DNA of 64,000 nucleotides from Rhodococcus jostii RHA1 (lineage in GTDB: Bacteria > Actinomycetota > Actinomycetes > Mycobacteriales > Mycobacteriaceae), in NCBI RefSeq assembly GCF_000014565.1, contig NC_008270.1, forward strand, positions 310,001 through 374,000, read 5' to 3'. Of the stretch, positions 56,978-64,000 are shown piece by piece. The notes below the pieces were generated by a model. The model saw only the letters and a program-made list of their open reading frames with translations, made no database searches and was not told the origin of the DNA. The position numbers and the translations under genes are program-made. Numbering within the stretch: the stretch's first letter is position 1; each line of letters begins with the position of its first letter.

Positions 56978-57306
56978 TGCGATCGCTGCGTAATCCCTGG
57001 TACCGGGCCTCGGTGCGCCGAGCGGCGAGCGCGCATTGGCTGACCACCGGCAGCCGCGGGTTACGAGGCATGACCGGTGAGCCGGTGGAACTCAGCGACA
57101 CCGAGGCGGCTACCGTCCTCGCTGCCCTGGTCGAAACCACCGGTGGTCGGTGGCCGGCCCACCCCGCGCGTATCGCCCGCACGCTCCGCCGGCTCGGCAT
57201 CGACGGCAACACCGAGCAGATGGCCACTGCCATCACCGCTCTGGTACGCGACCCGGACTGGTCCCACCGCGCCCGAGAGATCACGTCCAGCGCATCGGAC
57301 TGGTAA
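56977..57306 (+). CDS. Hypothetical protein coupled to Lsr2
   Basis: ATG at 56977 overlaps the Lsr2 stop (TGATG). The 109-residue protein has a basic N-terminus (RSLRNPWYRASVRRAASAHW) and a helical second half (DTEAATVLAALVETTGGRWP, IARTLRRLGIDGNTEQMATA). Family unknown; coupling suggests a function with Lsr2. Confidence 0.55.
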   Translation: MRSLRNPWYRASVRRAASAHWLTTGSRGLRGMTGEPVELSDTEAATVLAALVETTGGRWPAHPARIARTLRRLGIDGNTEQMATAITALVRDPDWSHRAREITSSASDW

Positions 57307-57320
57307 GCCGGATTGGCCCA

Positions 57321-57350
57321 TTGACCTGGGGAGATGACATGTCCCCATCG
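57321..57350 (+). repeat. 30-bp dispersed element, copy 2
   Basis: TTGACCTGGGGAGATGACAT-GTCCCCATCG, about 24 of 30 bases like copy 1. It follows the stop of the Lsr2-coupled gene. Confidence 0.75.
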
Positions 57351-57393
57351 ACCGCAGTCCGGGCCCGGCTATTGGCACAGGGAAGCTCTCTAG

Positions 57394-57930
57394 TCAGGCG
57401 TTCTCGCTCTGCTTGTTCGCCACTTCGCCGACTGCACTCTTGAGCCACCACCGGAGATTCCGCCTTCCGACCAATCGCGCACCATCTCCGAACCGGCTTC
57501 GTTCCTGCGAAATGAACGGAACCGAATTGCCCTCGACCACAGGCTCTTGTGTCCAACGGTGCGGCGACCCGTAGATCGCATTGAGGGCGTCGCGGTCATT
57601 TCCCAGCTCTACTAGCTCATCTTCGGAGATTTCATGGTGATGGAGCGGATCGGGAGCACCATCATTTCCTACTCGACGATTGAGCTCCTCGTAGAGCCTG
57701 ACCAGCTCACCAGCAGCCTCTCCCACCTCGGAATGTCCGCGCAGACGTTCGATAAGGAAGGGCAGTACAGGGATGAGGGCCCTTCCTTCTGCGCGGTCGA
57801 TCCAATCGTCTTCCCAACCGAGGGTTCCGTCGGGGCTTGTCTTTGGCTCCCCGAAGAGCTGACGTGCTCCATCGACGGTATATCCCTGGTCGTACAGTTC
57901 TTGGGCAGTGATCCACGACTGCTCGGGCAT
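57394..57930 (-). CDS. Hypothetical protein
   Basis: ATG at 57930 has AGGAG at good spacing. The 178-residue protein is acidic (GWEDDWIDRAEGRALIPVLP, ISEDELVELGNDRDAL) and starts MPEQSWITAQELYDQGYTVD. No family recognised; not a secreted or membrane protein. Confidence 0.6.
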   Translation of the reverse strand: MPEQSWITAQELYDQGYTVDGARQLFGEPKTSPDGTLGWEDDWIDRAEGRALIPVLPFLIERLRGHSEVGEAAGELVRLYEELNRRVGNDGAPDPLHHHEISEDELVELGNDRDALNAIYGSPHRWTQEPVVEGNSVPFISQERSRFGDGARLVGRRNLRWWLKSAVGEVANKQSENA

Positions 57931-57945
57931 TTCACTCCTGCTCAC

Positions 57946-58133
57946 TCTTGTTACGAGCTTCTCAGTCGGACAGTTGCGCGGTGCTTGGCGCGAAGACAGT
58001 GAATCCGCCAGGTGATGGTTTCTCCAAGGACCCCCGCACGCGCTCGGGCGTGTCGCTCAGCCGGACAGTAGTCGCGCCAGCTGAAAGTCAGGTCCTCAAT
58101 GGTCCGATCCGCCGCTGGGTCAGCGGATCCAGG
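57946..58133. other. Short interval without gene
   Basis: Contains the likely promoter of the 57394-57930 gene; nothing else seen. Confidence 0.3.
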
Positions 58134-59081
58134 TCAGAGGTTCCAGAGTCGGAGTAGCGCGGCACGCAGGCTGGCGGAGATGATCCGGTGATCTGTGGTC
58201 AGCCGGGGATTGGGGTGCCCGAAATCGGCGAGCTGTTGTTCGGCGTCCGCAACCGAGACCGGCTGCAGATCCGCCCGAACGAGCAAGAGGTGGCCGAAGG
58301 CCCTGTGCGTGTGCGGAATCGCGATGGCGTCTGAGTCCACGACTGCCGGCGGGTAAATCCAGTCATTGTCGTCGGTGAAGATGAGAACATCGCCACGCCT
58401 GAGGCGGGCGCGCCGGTCGTCGAGGCGGAACCATTCGAGCTGATATGTCGCTGCGGGCCCCGCGGTGGCGGTGTGATGCCGGCGCGCCTGGGTGTCCCAG
58501 GTCTGTTGCTCGGTGACGCTGGGTTCGTATTCGACGATGTGCCGCAGGAACATCCGGGTCACCCGTGCAGGAAGGAAATCCAGTTCGGCGCGCAACCGGC
58601 CACCGATCCCGGGTATCGGCACCGACCGACCGATCTGCCATGCGGTGGTGGCGTTGTCGAGAAACGCCTGATCAACCTCGGTGATCTCCTCGATACCGTC
58701 GATGAACGTCCAGGCGGCGGCCACGACCTCCGGGTCGTCGGTGATGACCACGGCTTCATCGGCGATGGTCGAGCTGTGGGAGGCATTCGCGGAGCCGATG
58801 ACCGCCCGCCGACTGGTGGCGATGACGTTGGCGTGCAGGTTCGGCGACGACAGGACCCTCACACCGGCCTCGACATAGTACGCAAGCGCAATCGGCGAGG
58901 TCACATGCGCGCGCACCGCCGCCCGGGAGGCGTTCACGACGAGGAGATCGCCGGCCCGCAACGGCAGCAGAGTGGGTGCGTCCTCGCCGAGGTAGGCGAT
59001 CGCGGCGTGACGCGGCCCTCTCACTCGAATGGCGCGGGTGATGTGCGGCCAGGGACCCGGCCCGTGAAATGTCGTCCCCAT
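58134..59081 (-). CDS. Phospholipase-D-like protein
   Basis: The 315-residue protein has one PLD-like site: LHANVIATSRRAVIGSANAS. The His and the GSxN are present, but the usual Lys two residues after the His is Asn, which would weaken catalysis. Many bacterial PLD-like proteins with one motif act as dimers on nucleic acids or phosphodiesters. The remainder (RRGDVLIFTDDNDWIYPPAV) is unassigned. Confidence 0.65.
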   Translation of the reverse strand: MGTTFHGPGPWPHITRAIRVRGPRHAAIAYLGEDAPTLLPLRAGDLLVVNASRAAVRAHVTSPIALAYYVEAGVRVLSSPNLHANVIATSRRAVIGSANASHSSTIADEAVVITDDPEVVAAAWTFIDGIEEITEVDQAFLDNATTAWQIGRSVPIPGIGGRLRAELDFLPARVTRMFLRHIVEYEPSVTEQQTWDTQARRHHTATAGPAATYQLEWFRLDDRRARLRRGDVLIFTDDNDWIYPPAVVDSDAIAIPHTHRAFGHLLLVRADLQPVSVADAEQQLADFGHPNPRLTTDHRIISASLRAALLRLWNL

Positions 59082-59194
59082 ACGTCGAACGGTAGCGCGG
59101 ACGTGATGTGCTGTACCCCTATTGGCTCGGACCCGGAGCGTACGGTGCAGCCCATGAGGCCAAATGATCCCGCCGGTCTCTGCGAAAAGCTGTG

Positions 59195-59224
59195 ATGAAC
59201 TGCGGATATGACACGTCCCCATCG
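59195..59224 (+). repeat. 30-bp dispersed element, copy 3
   Basis: ATGAACTGCGGATATGACAC-GTCCCCATCG. It lies between the starts of the PLD-like gene (minus) and the end of the next minus-strand gene. Confidence 0.75.
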
Positions 59225-59252
59225 TTTCTGGTCGACGCCGCCGCGTCCCGCC

Positions 59253-60089
59253 TTACAGCGGCGGCGGCGGTTCATCCCCGTGGACGAGCCTCCACCACAG
59301 GGTCGCGCGCCGACGAGGGATCGGGCCGACGATGATCACGTCGGCCCGATCTGCGGCGGCGAGCATGTAGGGCCGGCGGCGTTCGCGCCATTGCGCGGCG
59401 ACATCCTCGAGGCCGTCGATGCTCATCGGACTGTCGAGGGTCTCGCACGCCAGTTTCAGCCACGGGACGAGATGGCGTTCGGCTTCCCGGCTGATTCCGT
59501 TGCCCGCGAGGGTGTTCTCGACGAGAAGAATTGTCAGATCGCGGCGGATCCGCCACCGCAGTTCAGCTTGATCGACAATGCAGGACCGCTCGGTGGCCCG
59601 ATCGTGGTCGGCGCCGGTCGAGTCGCCGGGGGCGGTGCGAAGCCGTCGGGTGGTCCTGCGGGGTACTGCCCCGAATATCTCGGGTCGTTGGTGTTGATCG
59701 AGGGTGCGGGCGTGGGTGCAGGCGTCGCCCAGTTCGGTGAGCGCGGGCACAGATGGCCGCCGGTGGGTGGCGAGTTGGGCGAGCATATCGGCGCCGAGGT
59801 CTTCGGCGCGCGCAAAGACTTCCAGCCCGTGCCGGTAGCGCAGGACCGCGGCGTTCTCCCAGTGGCGGGCGAGTGCGCGTTCGCGGCGGGGGAGGCCAGC
59901 GACAGCTGCGAAAAATCGTTCCTGGGCTTGGCGTGCTCTATCCCGTAACTCGGTGTCCGCGGCATCGCGGCGGTCGGGGGTGAGGCCGTGCAGCGGGATC
60001 AGCGCTTCCCGCAACTCCTGCGCAGCGTAAGCGAGGTTTTCGAGATCGACGGGGTGGGCGCGCGTGCGTCGCGTGGGTCCAAGCGCCAT
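59253..60089 (-). CDS. Hypothetical protein
   Basis: The 278-residue protein is helical and charged (DLENLAYAAQELREALIPLH, RRDLTILLVENTLAGNGISR, LVPWLKLACETLDSPMSIDG). ATG at 60089. No family recognised; its size and position suggest a replicon-borne accessory gene. Confidence 0.6.
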   Translation of the reverse strand: MALGPTRRTRAHPVDLENLAYAAQELREALIPLHGLTPDRRDAADTELRDRARQAQERFFAAVAGLPRRERALARHWENAAVLRYRHGLEVFARAEDLGADMLAQLATHRRPSVPALTELGDACTHARTLDQHQRPEIFGAVPRRTTRRLRTAPGDSTGADHDRATERSCIVDQAELRWRIRRDLTILLVENTLAGNGISREAERHLVPWLKLACETLDSPMSIDGLEDVAAQWRERRRPYMLAAADRADVIIVGPIPRRRATLWWRLVHGDEPPPPL

Positions 60090-60236
60090 GCTGGGAAGCT
60101 TAACCGGACCGGTAGGGCCGCGATTGCGGCGCCGACCGCGACCGAGCTTGCCGGCCGGGTGAGAACTCGCACCAGCGGCACCGGCTATACATCAGCGCTG
60201 GCGATAGTGGTGTCGCATCAGCCCCAGAAGTGTCCT

Positions 60237-60266
60237 TTGACCAGTAGAAATGACACGTCCCCTGCC
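60237..60266 (+). repeat. 30-bp dispersed element, copy 4
   Basis: TTGACCAGTAGAAATGACAC-GTCCCCTGCC. It shares the 14-base core AATGACACGTCCCC exactly with copy 1. Confidence 0.75.
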
Positions 60267-60507
60267 CCGTGGTTGCGTGCGCTGGTAGTCTTGTCGCCGC
60301 GCTCCCACCCGGGAGATTCCTGAGGTCTGTCGTGGTCGGCTTCAGAAGTGGCAATGAGCTTGTGGCACAAGTGTATCCAAGTGCCGCAGCCCTCCCCGGG
60401 TGGATCAACCGTGTCGATTCCGCCCCCGGGCGTCGTCCTCGATTTTGTGGGGCAACGGCGACTGACTGTCTGACAGGGGATCGGATCGAGACGGATGGAG
60501 GAACCGC

Positions 60508-60628
60508 ATGAGCGAGCAACGTCGACGTGACTTCAAGGTCGCACCCTTCGGTGGGCGTGCAGATCGGACATCGGAGGAAGCAGCGCCCGCAGACCGTGGT
60601 CCGGCAACCGGCCAGCCGGCCGGGTTAG
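60508..60628 (+). pseudogene. Small gene interrupted by IS701-type insertion
   Basis: ATG at 60508 opens MSEQRRRDFKVAPFGGRADR, which is cut at about residue 40 by the insertion. If the IS and one TTAG are removed, the frame continues GRRGNGDLGSAIDGR and stops. Family unknown. Confidence 0.45.
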
Positions 60629-61977
60629 TACTGCAACGGCACTTGCTTGACAGGTAGACGATACTGGTTGTGTGGTCCTCGATCTGGTTGCTGCCGAGTT
60701 GGAAGCGTTGCATGAGCGGATCTCCAGTCGGTTCGCCCGGTCGGAACCGCGGTCCCGGGTCCGTGAATATGTGACGGGTTTGGTTGCGGGTCTGGAACGC
60801 AAGAACGGGTGGACCCTCGCCGAGCGAGCCGGTGAAATGAGCCCGGACGGTATGCAACGCCTGCTGCGGCGGGCCGACTGGGACGTCGACGGGGTCCGCG
60901 ACGACGTGCGTGACTATGCGGTCGAACGCCTCGGCGATCCGGCCGGCGTGTTGATCGTCGATGACACCGGTTTCCTCAAGAAGGGCACCCGCTCGGCCGG
61001 GGTGCAACGCCAGTACTCGGGCACCGCCGGGCGCGTGGAGAATTGTCAGATCGGGGTGTTCCTCGCCTACGCGTCCGGCGCCGGGCACGCGCTCATCGAC
61101 CGGGAGCTCTACCTCCCCGAGTCCTGGACCTCCGACCGGGACCGGTGCCGCGCCGCCGGGATCGGCGACGAGGTGGAGTTCGCGACCAAACCCGTTCTGG
61201 CGCAGCACATGATCGAACGCGCCCTCGACGCACAGGTCCCATTCTCCTGGGCCACCGCCGACGAAGCCTACGGGCAGGTGAAGTACCTGCGGGTCTGGCT
61301 CGAGGAACGCGACATTTCCTACGTGCTGGCCACCCGCCGCAACGACGACGTGTTCACCCCGGATGGCCGCGCCGGCCGCGCCGACGAGATGATCGCCGCG
61401 ATCCCGCCGAAACAGTGGCGCCGCATCTCCGCCGGCGACGGCGCCCACGGCCGACGCGAGTACTCCTGGGTCCGGATCCCGATCCGGATCGCCTGGGCAC
61501 CCGGGCGCGGGCACTGGTTGCTCGCCCGCCGATCACTGTCGGATCCGACCGAGATCGCGTACTACATCTGCGCCGGACCCCGCCGCACCACGCTCACCGA
61601 ACTCGCCACCGTCGCCGGCTCGCGGTGGCGGGTCGAGGAATGCTTCCAACAGGCCAAGAACGAGGCCGGCCTCGACCAGTACCAGGTACGCACCTACCGG
61701 GCCTGGTACGCCCACATCACCTTGTCGATGCTCGCCCTCGCCTGGCTCGCAGGCACGAAAACCGAAGCCATAAAAGGGGAATCGGAACCGATGATCAGGA
61801 CATGATCGGCTACACGGTACCCGAGATCCGCCGCCTACTCGTGTATCTGATCCTGCGACACGCCCACCCCGACGAGCACACCTGGTCCTGGTCACACTGG
61901 CGGAGACGCCGACAACACCAGGCCCGCACCTCCCACTATCGAACCCGCGGTCACCTGCCATAAGTGCCGTTGCAGTA
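60629..61977 (+). mobile_element. IS701-family insertion sequence
   Basis: Perfect 16-bp inverted repeats TACTGCAACGGCACTT at 60629-60644 and 61962-61977 enclose the transposase gene. TTAG is duplicated at 60625-60628 and 61978-61981, the 4-bp type target site known for IS701 elements. Insertion lies between two small host genes. Confidence 0.88.
60672..61805 (+). CDS. IS701-family transposase (C-terminal frameshift)
   Basis: The 377-residue DDE transposase has VLIVDDTGFLKKGTRSAGVQ, SWATADEAYGQVKYLRVWL and SRWRVEECFQQAKNEAGLDQ. Just before the stop the frame leaves homology at an A4G4 run (61771-61778); in the -1 frame the end GYTVPEIRRLLVYLILRH and WSHWRRRRQHQA continues to 61963, the usual IS701 C-terminus. 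So either the last ~50 residues are lost or they are added by frameshifting. Confidence 0.85.
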   Translation: MVLDLVAAELEALHERISSRFARSEPRSRVREYVTGLVAGLERKNGWTLAERAGEMSPDGMQRLLRRADWDVDGVRDDVRDYAVERLGDPAGVLIVDDTGFLKKGTRSAGVQRQYSGTAGRVENCQIGVFLAYASGAGHALIDRELYLPESWTSDRDRCRAAGIGDEVEFATKPVLAQHMIERALDAQVPFSWATADEAYGQVKYLRVWLEERDISYVLATRRNDDVFTPDGRAGRADEMIAAIPPKQWRRISAGDGAHGRREYSWVRIPIRIAWAPGRGHWLLARRSLSDPTEIAYYICAGPRRTTLTELATVAGSRWRVEECFQQAKNEAGLDQYQVRTYRAWYAHITLSMLALAWLAGTKTEAIKGESEPMIRT

Positions 61978-62395
61978 TTAGGCCGTCGTGGGAATGGTGA
62001 TCTCGGCTCTGCCATCGATGGCCGATAGCAGGTAATGCGGGCAGGTGACCACTTGCCGCGGCAGGGGAATCGCCCGGCGGTCGGTGTCGAGGTAGAGGCG
62101 GTATGCGAGCTGCCCGCGCCGATGGACGCCGGTGCCTGGGTCGACGGAGCCGAGGAAGTACCCATGCGCGGAGTCGAGGGTCGAGAAGATCGCCCGCGCC
62201 CACTCGGCAGGCTCCGCGGGCGGCAGATGCCGTGGCACGCCCGTCTGCGCGTCGACGGTGTGCACGATGACCATGACGGCGAACCCGGCCGCCGCAGGGA
62301 ACCACTGCTCGGCCGCGACGTCGAACGGTGCAATGGACGTGTGAATCCGCAGCTCGATGTGCGTTTCCGGTGCGCGCCGCGGCTGTGACGATGTG
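61978..62395 (-). pseudogene. Unknown protein, 5' end lost to ISL3 element
   Basis: The reverse frame reads APFDVAAEQWFPAAAGFAVM, EWARAIFSTLDSAHGYFLGS and ends AEITIPTTA at the TTAG target of the IS701 insertion. Composition is credible and the end intact, but the N-terminus runs into ISL3 sequence at about 62395. Family unknown. Confidence 0.5.
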
Positions 62396-62800
62396 GGGAT
62401 CCGACAGCAACCCCGAGGCGAGTGGCCAGCCGGGCCCCTGCCCTTCCGGCCACGGCCAATCCGATCGCTGTGACCATCGCGCCGAGCACGGGCGTGCGTC
62501 GCGACCGTGCTCGGGTCAGACCCGGCACCTGCTCGGCGAAAGTCTTTGCCGTGCAATCAATTTTGTCACAGAAGAATCGACGCACCCGAAGGCCGATCAT
62601 GCCCGGATGCCCACCGATCGCAGTGTCGGCCAGCTGCCGGCGGTACCGGGAATGCACGCGAGCGGACTCACCATCACAGCCCGGACACCTGCCCCGGTCG
62701 CCCTTCGGCTCCGCCGAAATGCGGATCGTAGAACCGACCCGATGCACCCCCGCGACAACGACACCAACCAGATGGGGCAGCAACGCCCGCACGCCCTCGA
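62395..62800 (-). mobile_element. ISL3-family transposase, N-terminal fragment
   Basis: The reverse frame has LPHLVGVVVAGVHRVGSTIR, a zinc-binding CPGCDG and FFCDKIDCTAKTFAEQVPGL, then ARSRRTPVLGAMVTAIGLAV, the N-terminal half of an ISL3 transposase. It breaks off at about 62395 where the preceding gene is joined, so the catalytic domain is missing. Confidence 0.72.
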
Positions 62801-62985
62801 AATCACACGCCGACGATCCTCACCCGCCGCAGGTCAGCACACCGTGGCGACACGCCGAACACCTTCACGAAAAGTGCGCCAGATCCACTTTCGCCGAGCG
62901 TCATCACCAGAGCCGGGGCAGTCCCTAGGGGTCAAGTCCATGGGGGTGGTGTACGAGGGTCATCGCGTGACTCCTCGTTGGTGAG

Positions 62986-64000
62986 TCAGGCAGTCAAGGC
63001 CGGTGTCACCTCCTCGGTGGACTCGGTGCTGCTGTCGGTGGGCTTGTCGTTGCGGGAACGGGCCAGAACGTCCAGGCCGAGATAGCGGCGCCCTTCGATC
63101 CACTCGTCGTGTTGTTCGGCCAAGACCGCACCGACGAGCCGGATCAGGGCGGTACGATCCGGGAAGATTCCGACCACATCGGTTCTCCTGCGGATTTCCT
63201 TATTGAGGCGCTCCTGCGGATTGTTGCTCCAGATCTGTTTCCAAATCTGCTTGGGAAATGCGGTGAACGCCAACAGGTCCGGTCGTGCTGCGTCGAGGTG
63301 GTCAGCGACCCTCGGCAACTTCTCCGACAGTGCGCCGATGATTCGATCATATTGGGCATGAACAGAATCCGCGTCGGGTTGGTCGTAGACCGAGTGCAGC
63401 AACGTCTTCACCCAAGGCCACGATGCCTTCGGGGTCACCGCCATCAGGTTTGTCGAGTAATGGGTTCGGCACCTCTGCCACGAGGCGCCCGGCAGGGTCC
63501 CACCGATCGCCGCCACCAGCCCGGCGTGCGCATCGGAGGTCACCAACCGCACCCCGCCCAAACCGCGGGCGACGAGCGATCGGAAGAACGCCAGCCAGCC
63601 GGCACCGTCCTCGGACGAGGTCACATCCACGCCCAGGATCTCGCGGTAGCCCTCGGCGTTGACGCCGACCGCGACCAGGGTGTGTACATTCACCACCCGA
63701 CCGTTTTCCCGCACCTTGAGCACCAGGGCGTCGGCGGCGACGAAGGTGTACGGCCCGGTATCGAGCGGGCGGCTGCGGAACGCCTCGACCTGGGTGTCGA
63801 GGTCCTTGGCCATCACGGACACCTGCGACTTGGACAGGCCGGTGATGCCCAACGTGTCGACGAGCCGGTCCATCCGCCGGGTGGAGACCCCGAGCAGGTA
63901 GCAGGTGGCAACCACGGTAGTCAGGGCCTTTTCGGCGCGTTTGCGACGCTCGAGCAACCAATCGGGGAAGTACGAACCGGACCGCAGCTTCGGGATCGCC
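62986..64000 (-). CDS. IS256-family (mutator-type) transposase, 5' partial
   Basis: The frame runs off the window. It reads KLRSGSYFPDWLLERRKRAE, LLGVSTRRMDRLVDTLGI, DGAGWLAFFRSLVARGLGGV, SDAHAGLVAAIGGTLPGAS, RCRTHYSTNL and NNPQERLNKEIRRRTDVVGI, the IS256/MULE pattern with DDE residues intact. It is probably a functional transposase gene. Confidence 0.88.
   Translation of the reverse strand, partial: AIPKLRSGSYFPDWLLERRKRAEKALTTVVATCYLLGVSTRRMDRLVDTLGITGLSKSQVSVMAKDLDTQVEAFRSRPLDTGPYTFVAADALVLKVRENGRVVNVHTLVAVGVNAEGYREILGVDVTSSEDGAGWLAFFRSLVARGLGGVRLVTSDAHAGLVAAIGGTLPGASWQRCRTHYSTNLMAVTPKASWPWVKTLLHSVYDQPDADSVHAQYDRIIGALSEKLPRVADHLDAARPDLLAFTAFPKQIWKQIWSNNPQERLNKEIRRRTDVVGIFPDRTALIRLVGAVLAEQHDEWIEGRRYLGLDVLARSRNDKPTDSSTESTEEVTPALTA

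Noticed and set aside
60405..61514. Minus-strand 369-codon frame through the IS701 element
   Set aside because: It is antisense to the transposase and crosses the inverted repeat; no motif supports it.

Overview
The window looks like high-GC actinobacterial accessory DNA, most likely from Rhodococcus or a close relative. The evidence is the codon use (GTG starts, GTGA/ATGA stop-start overlaps), a Lsr2 nucleoid protein, a PknK-type kinase/LuxR regulator, many CoA-dependent catabolic genes and a very high load of broken insertion sequences. The mix of IS debris, gene fragments, a toxin-antitoxin locus and a second Lsr2-type gene suggests a large catabolic plasmid or a plasmid-like genomic island. 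No rRNA, tRNA or CRISPR array was seen.

Layout, left part. 1-5965 (+) is an ABC uptake operon of the branched-chain amino-acid type: lipoprotein, a triple fusion permease-permease-ATPase, a second ATPase, a SnoaL-like protein and an SDR. 6464-8882 (-) holds a TetR gene, a hydrolase remnant and a tandem GntR-FCD-GntR-FCD regulator. 8985-16500 is largely wreckage (IS5 ends, a CoA-ligase remnant, a beta-propeller remnant, a third GntR fragment, two tyrosine recombinase pseudogenes) around one intact acyl-CoA dehydrogenase at 11151-12311. 16708-19174 (-) is an operon of amidohydrolase, small Cys protein, hotdog thioesterase and DUF35 Zn-ribbon/OB protein. 19300-24193 (-) is a second, fuller copy of the 6.4-8.9 kb block: tandem GntR, thiolase-like lipid-transfer protein, NUDIX, alpha/beta hydrolase and a frameshifted TetR. 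A DHA2 exporter follows at 24355-25788.

Middle. 26-31 kb is IS and gene debris with folE (GTP cyclohydrolase I), a truncated GGDEF gene and a DoxX gene. 31526-36597 (-) is an intact six-gene operon: APH-like kinase, TetR, SDR, ACAD10/11-like acyl-CoA dehydrogenase, SDR and SnoaL-like protein, closed by a perfect 19-bp hairpin. This gene set fits catabolism of hydroxylated acyl-CoAs through a phosphorylated intermediate. 36.8-37.3 kb is a collapsed second copy of the ABC/SnoaL operon. 37568-40816 is the PknK-like regulator. An MDR alcohol dehydrogenase with a coupled 28-codon leader ORF, a nested intact IS and three more DHA2-type MFS exporters run to 51580.

Right part. 51.8-62.4 kb looks like plasmid-backbone or cargo genes: DUF6292-like protein, HTH antitoxin with a broken PIN toxin under 9-bp repeat arrays, secreted proteins, a protein made of five tandem ribbon-helix-helix units, Lsr2, a PLD-like protein and several unknowns. 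Four copies of an unexplained ~30-bp element, all in one orientation, lie across 56.5-60.3 kb. The end is stacked IS elements (IS701, ISL3, IS256).

The main theme is duplicated, regulator-linked catabolic cassettes decaying in a complementary way. A shared 15-bp box (GATAGTGTACTCAAT-like) upstream of all three GntR-type genes and of the collapsed ABC operon suggests that the tandem regulators control these cassettes.
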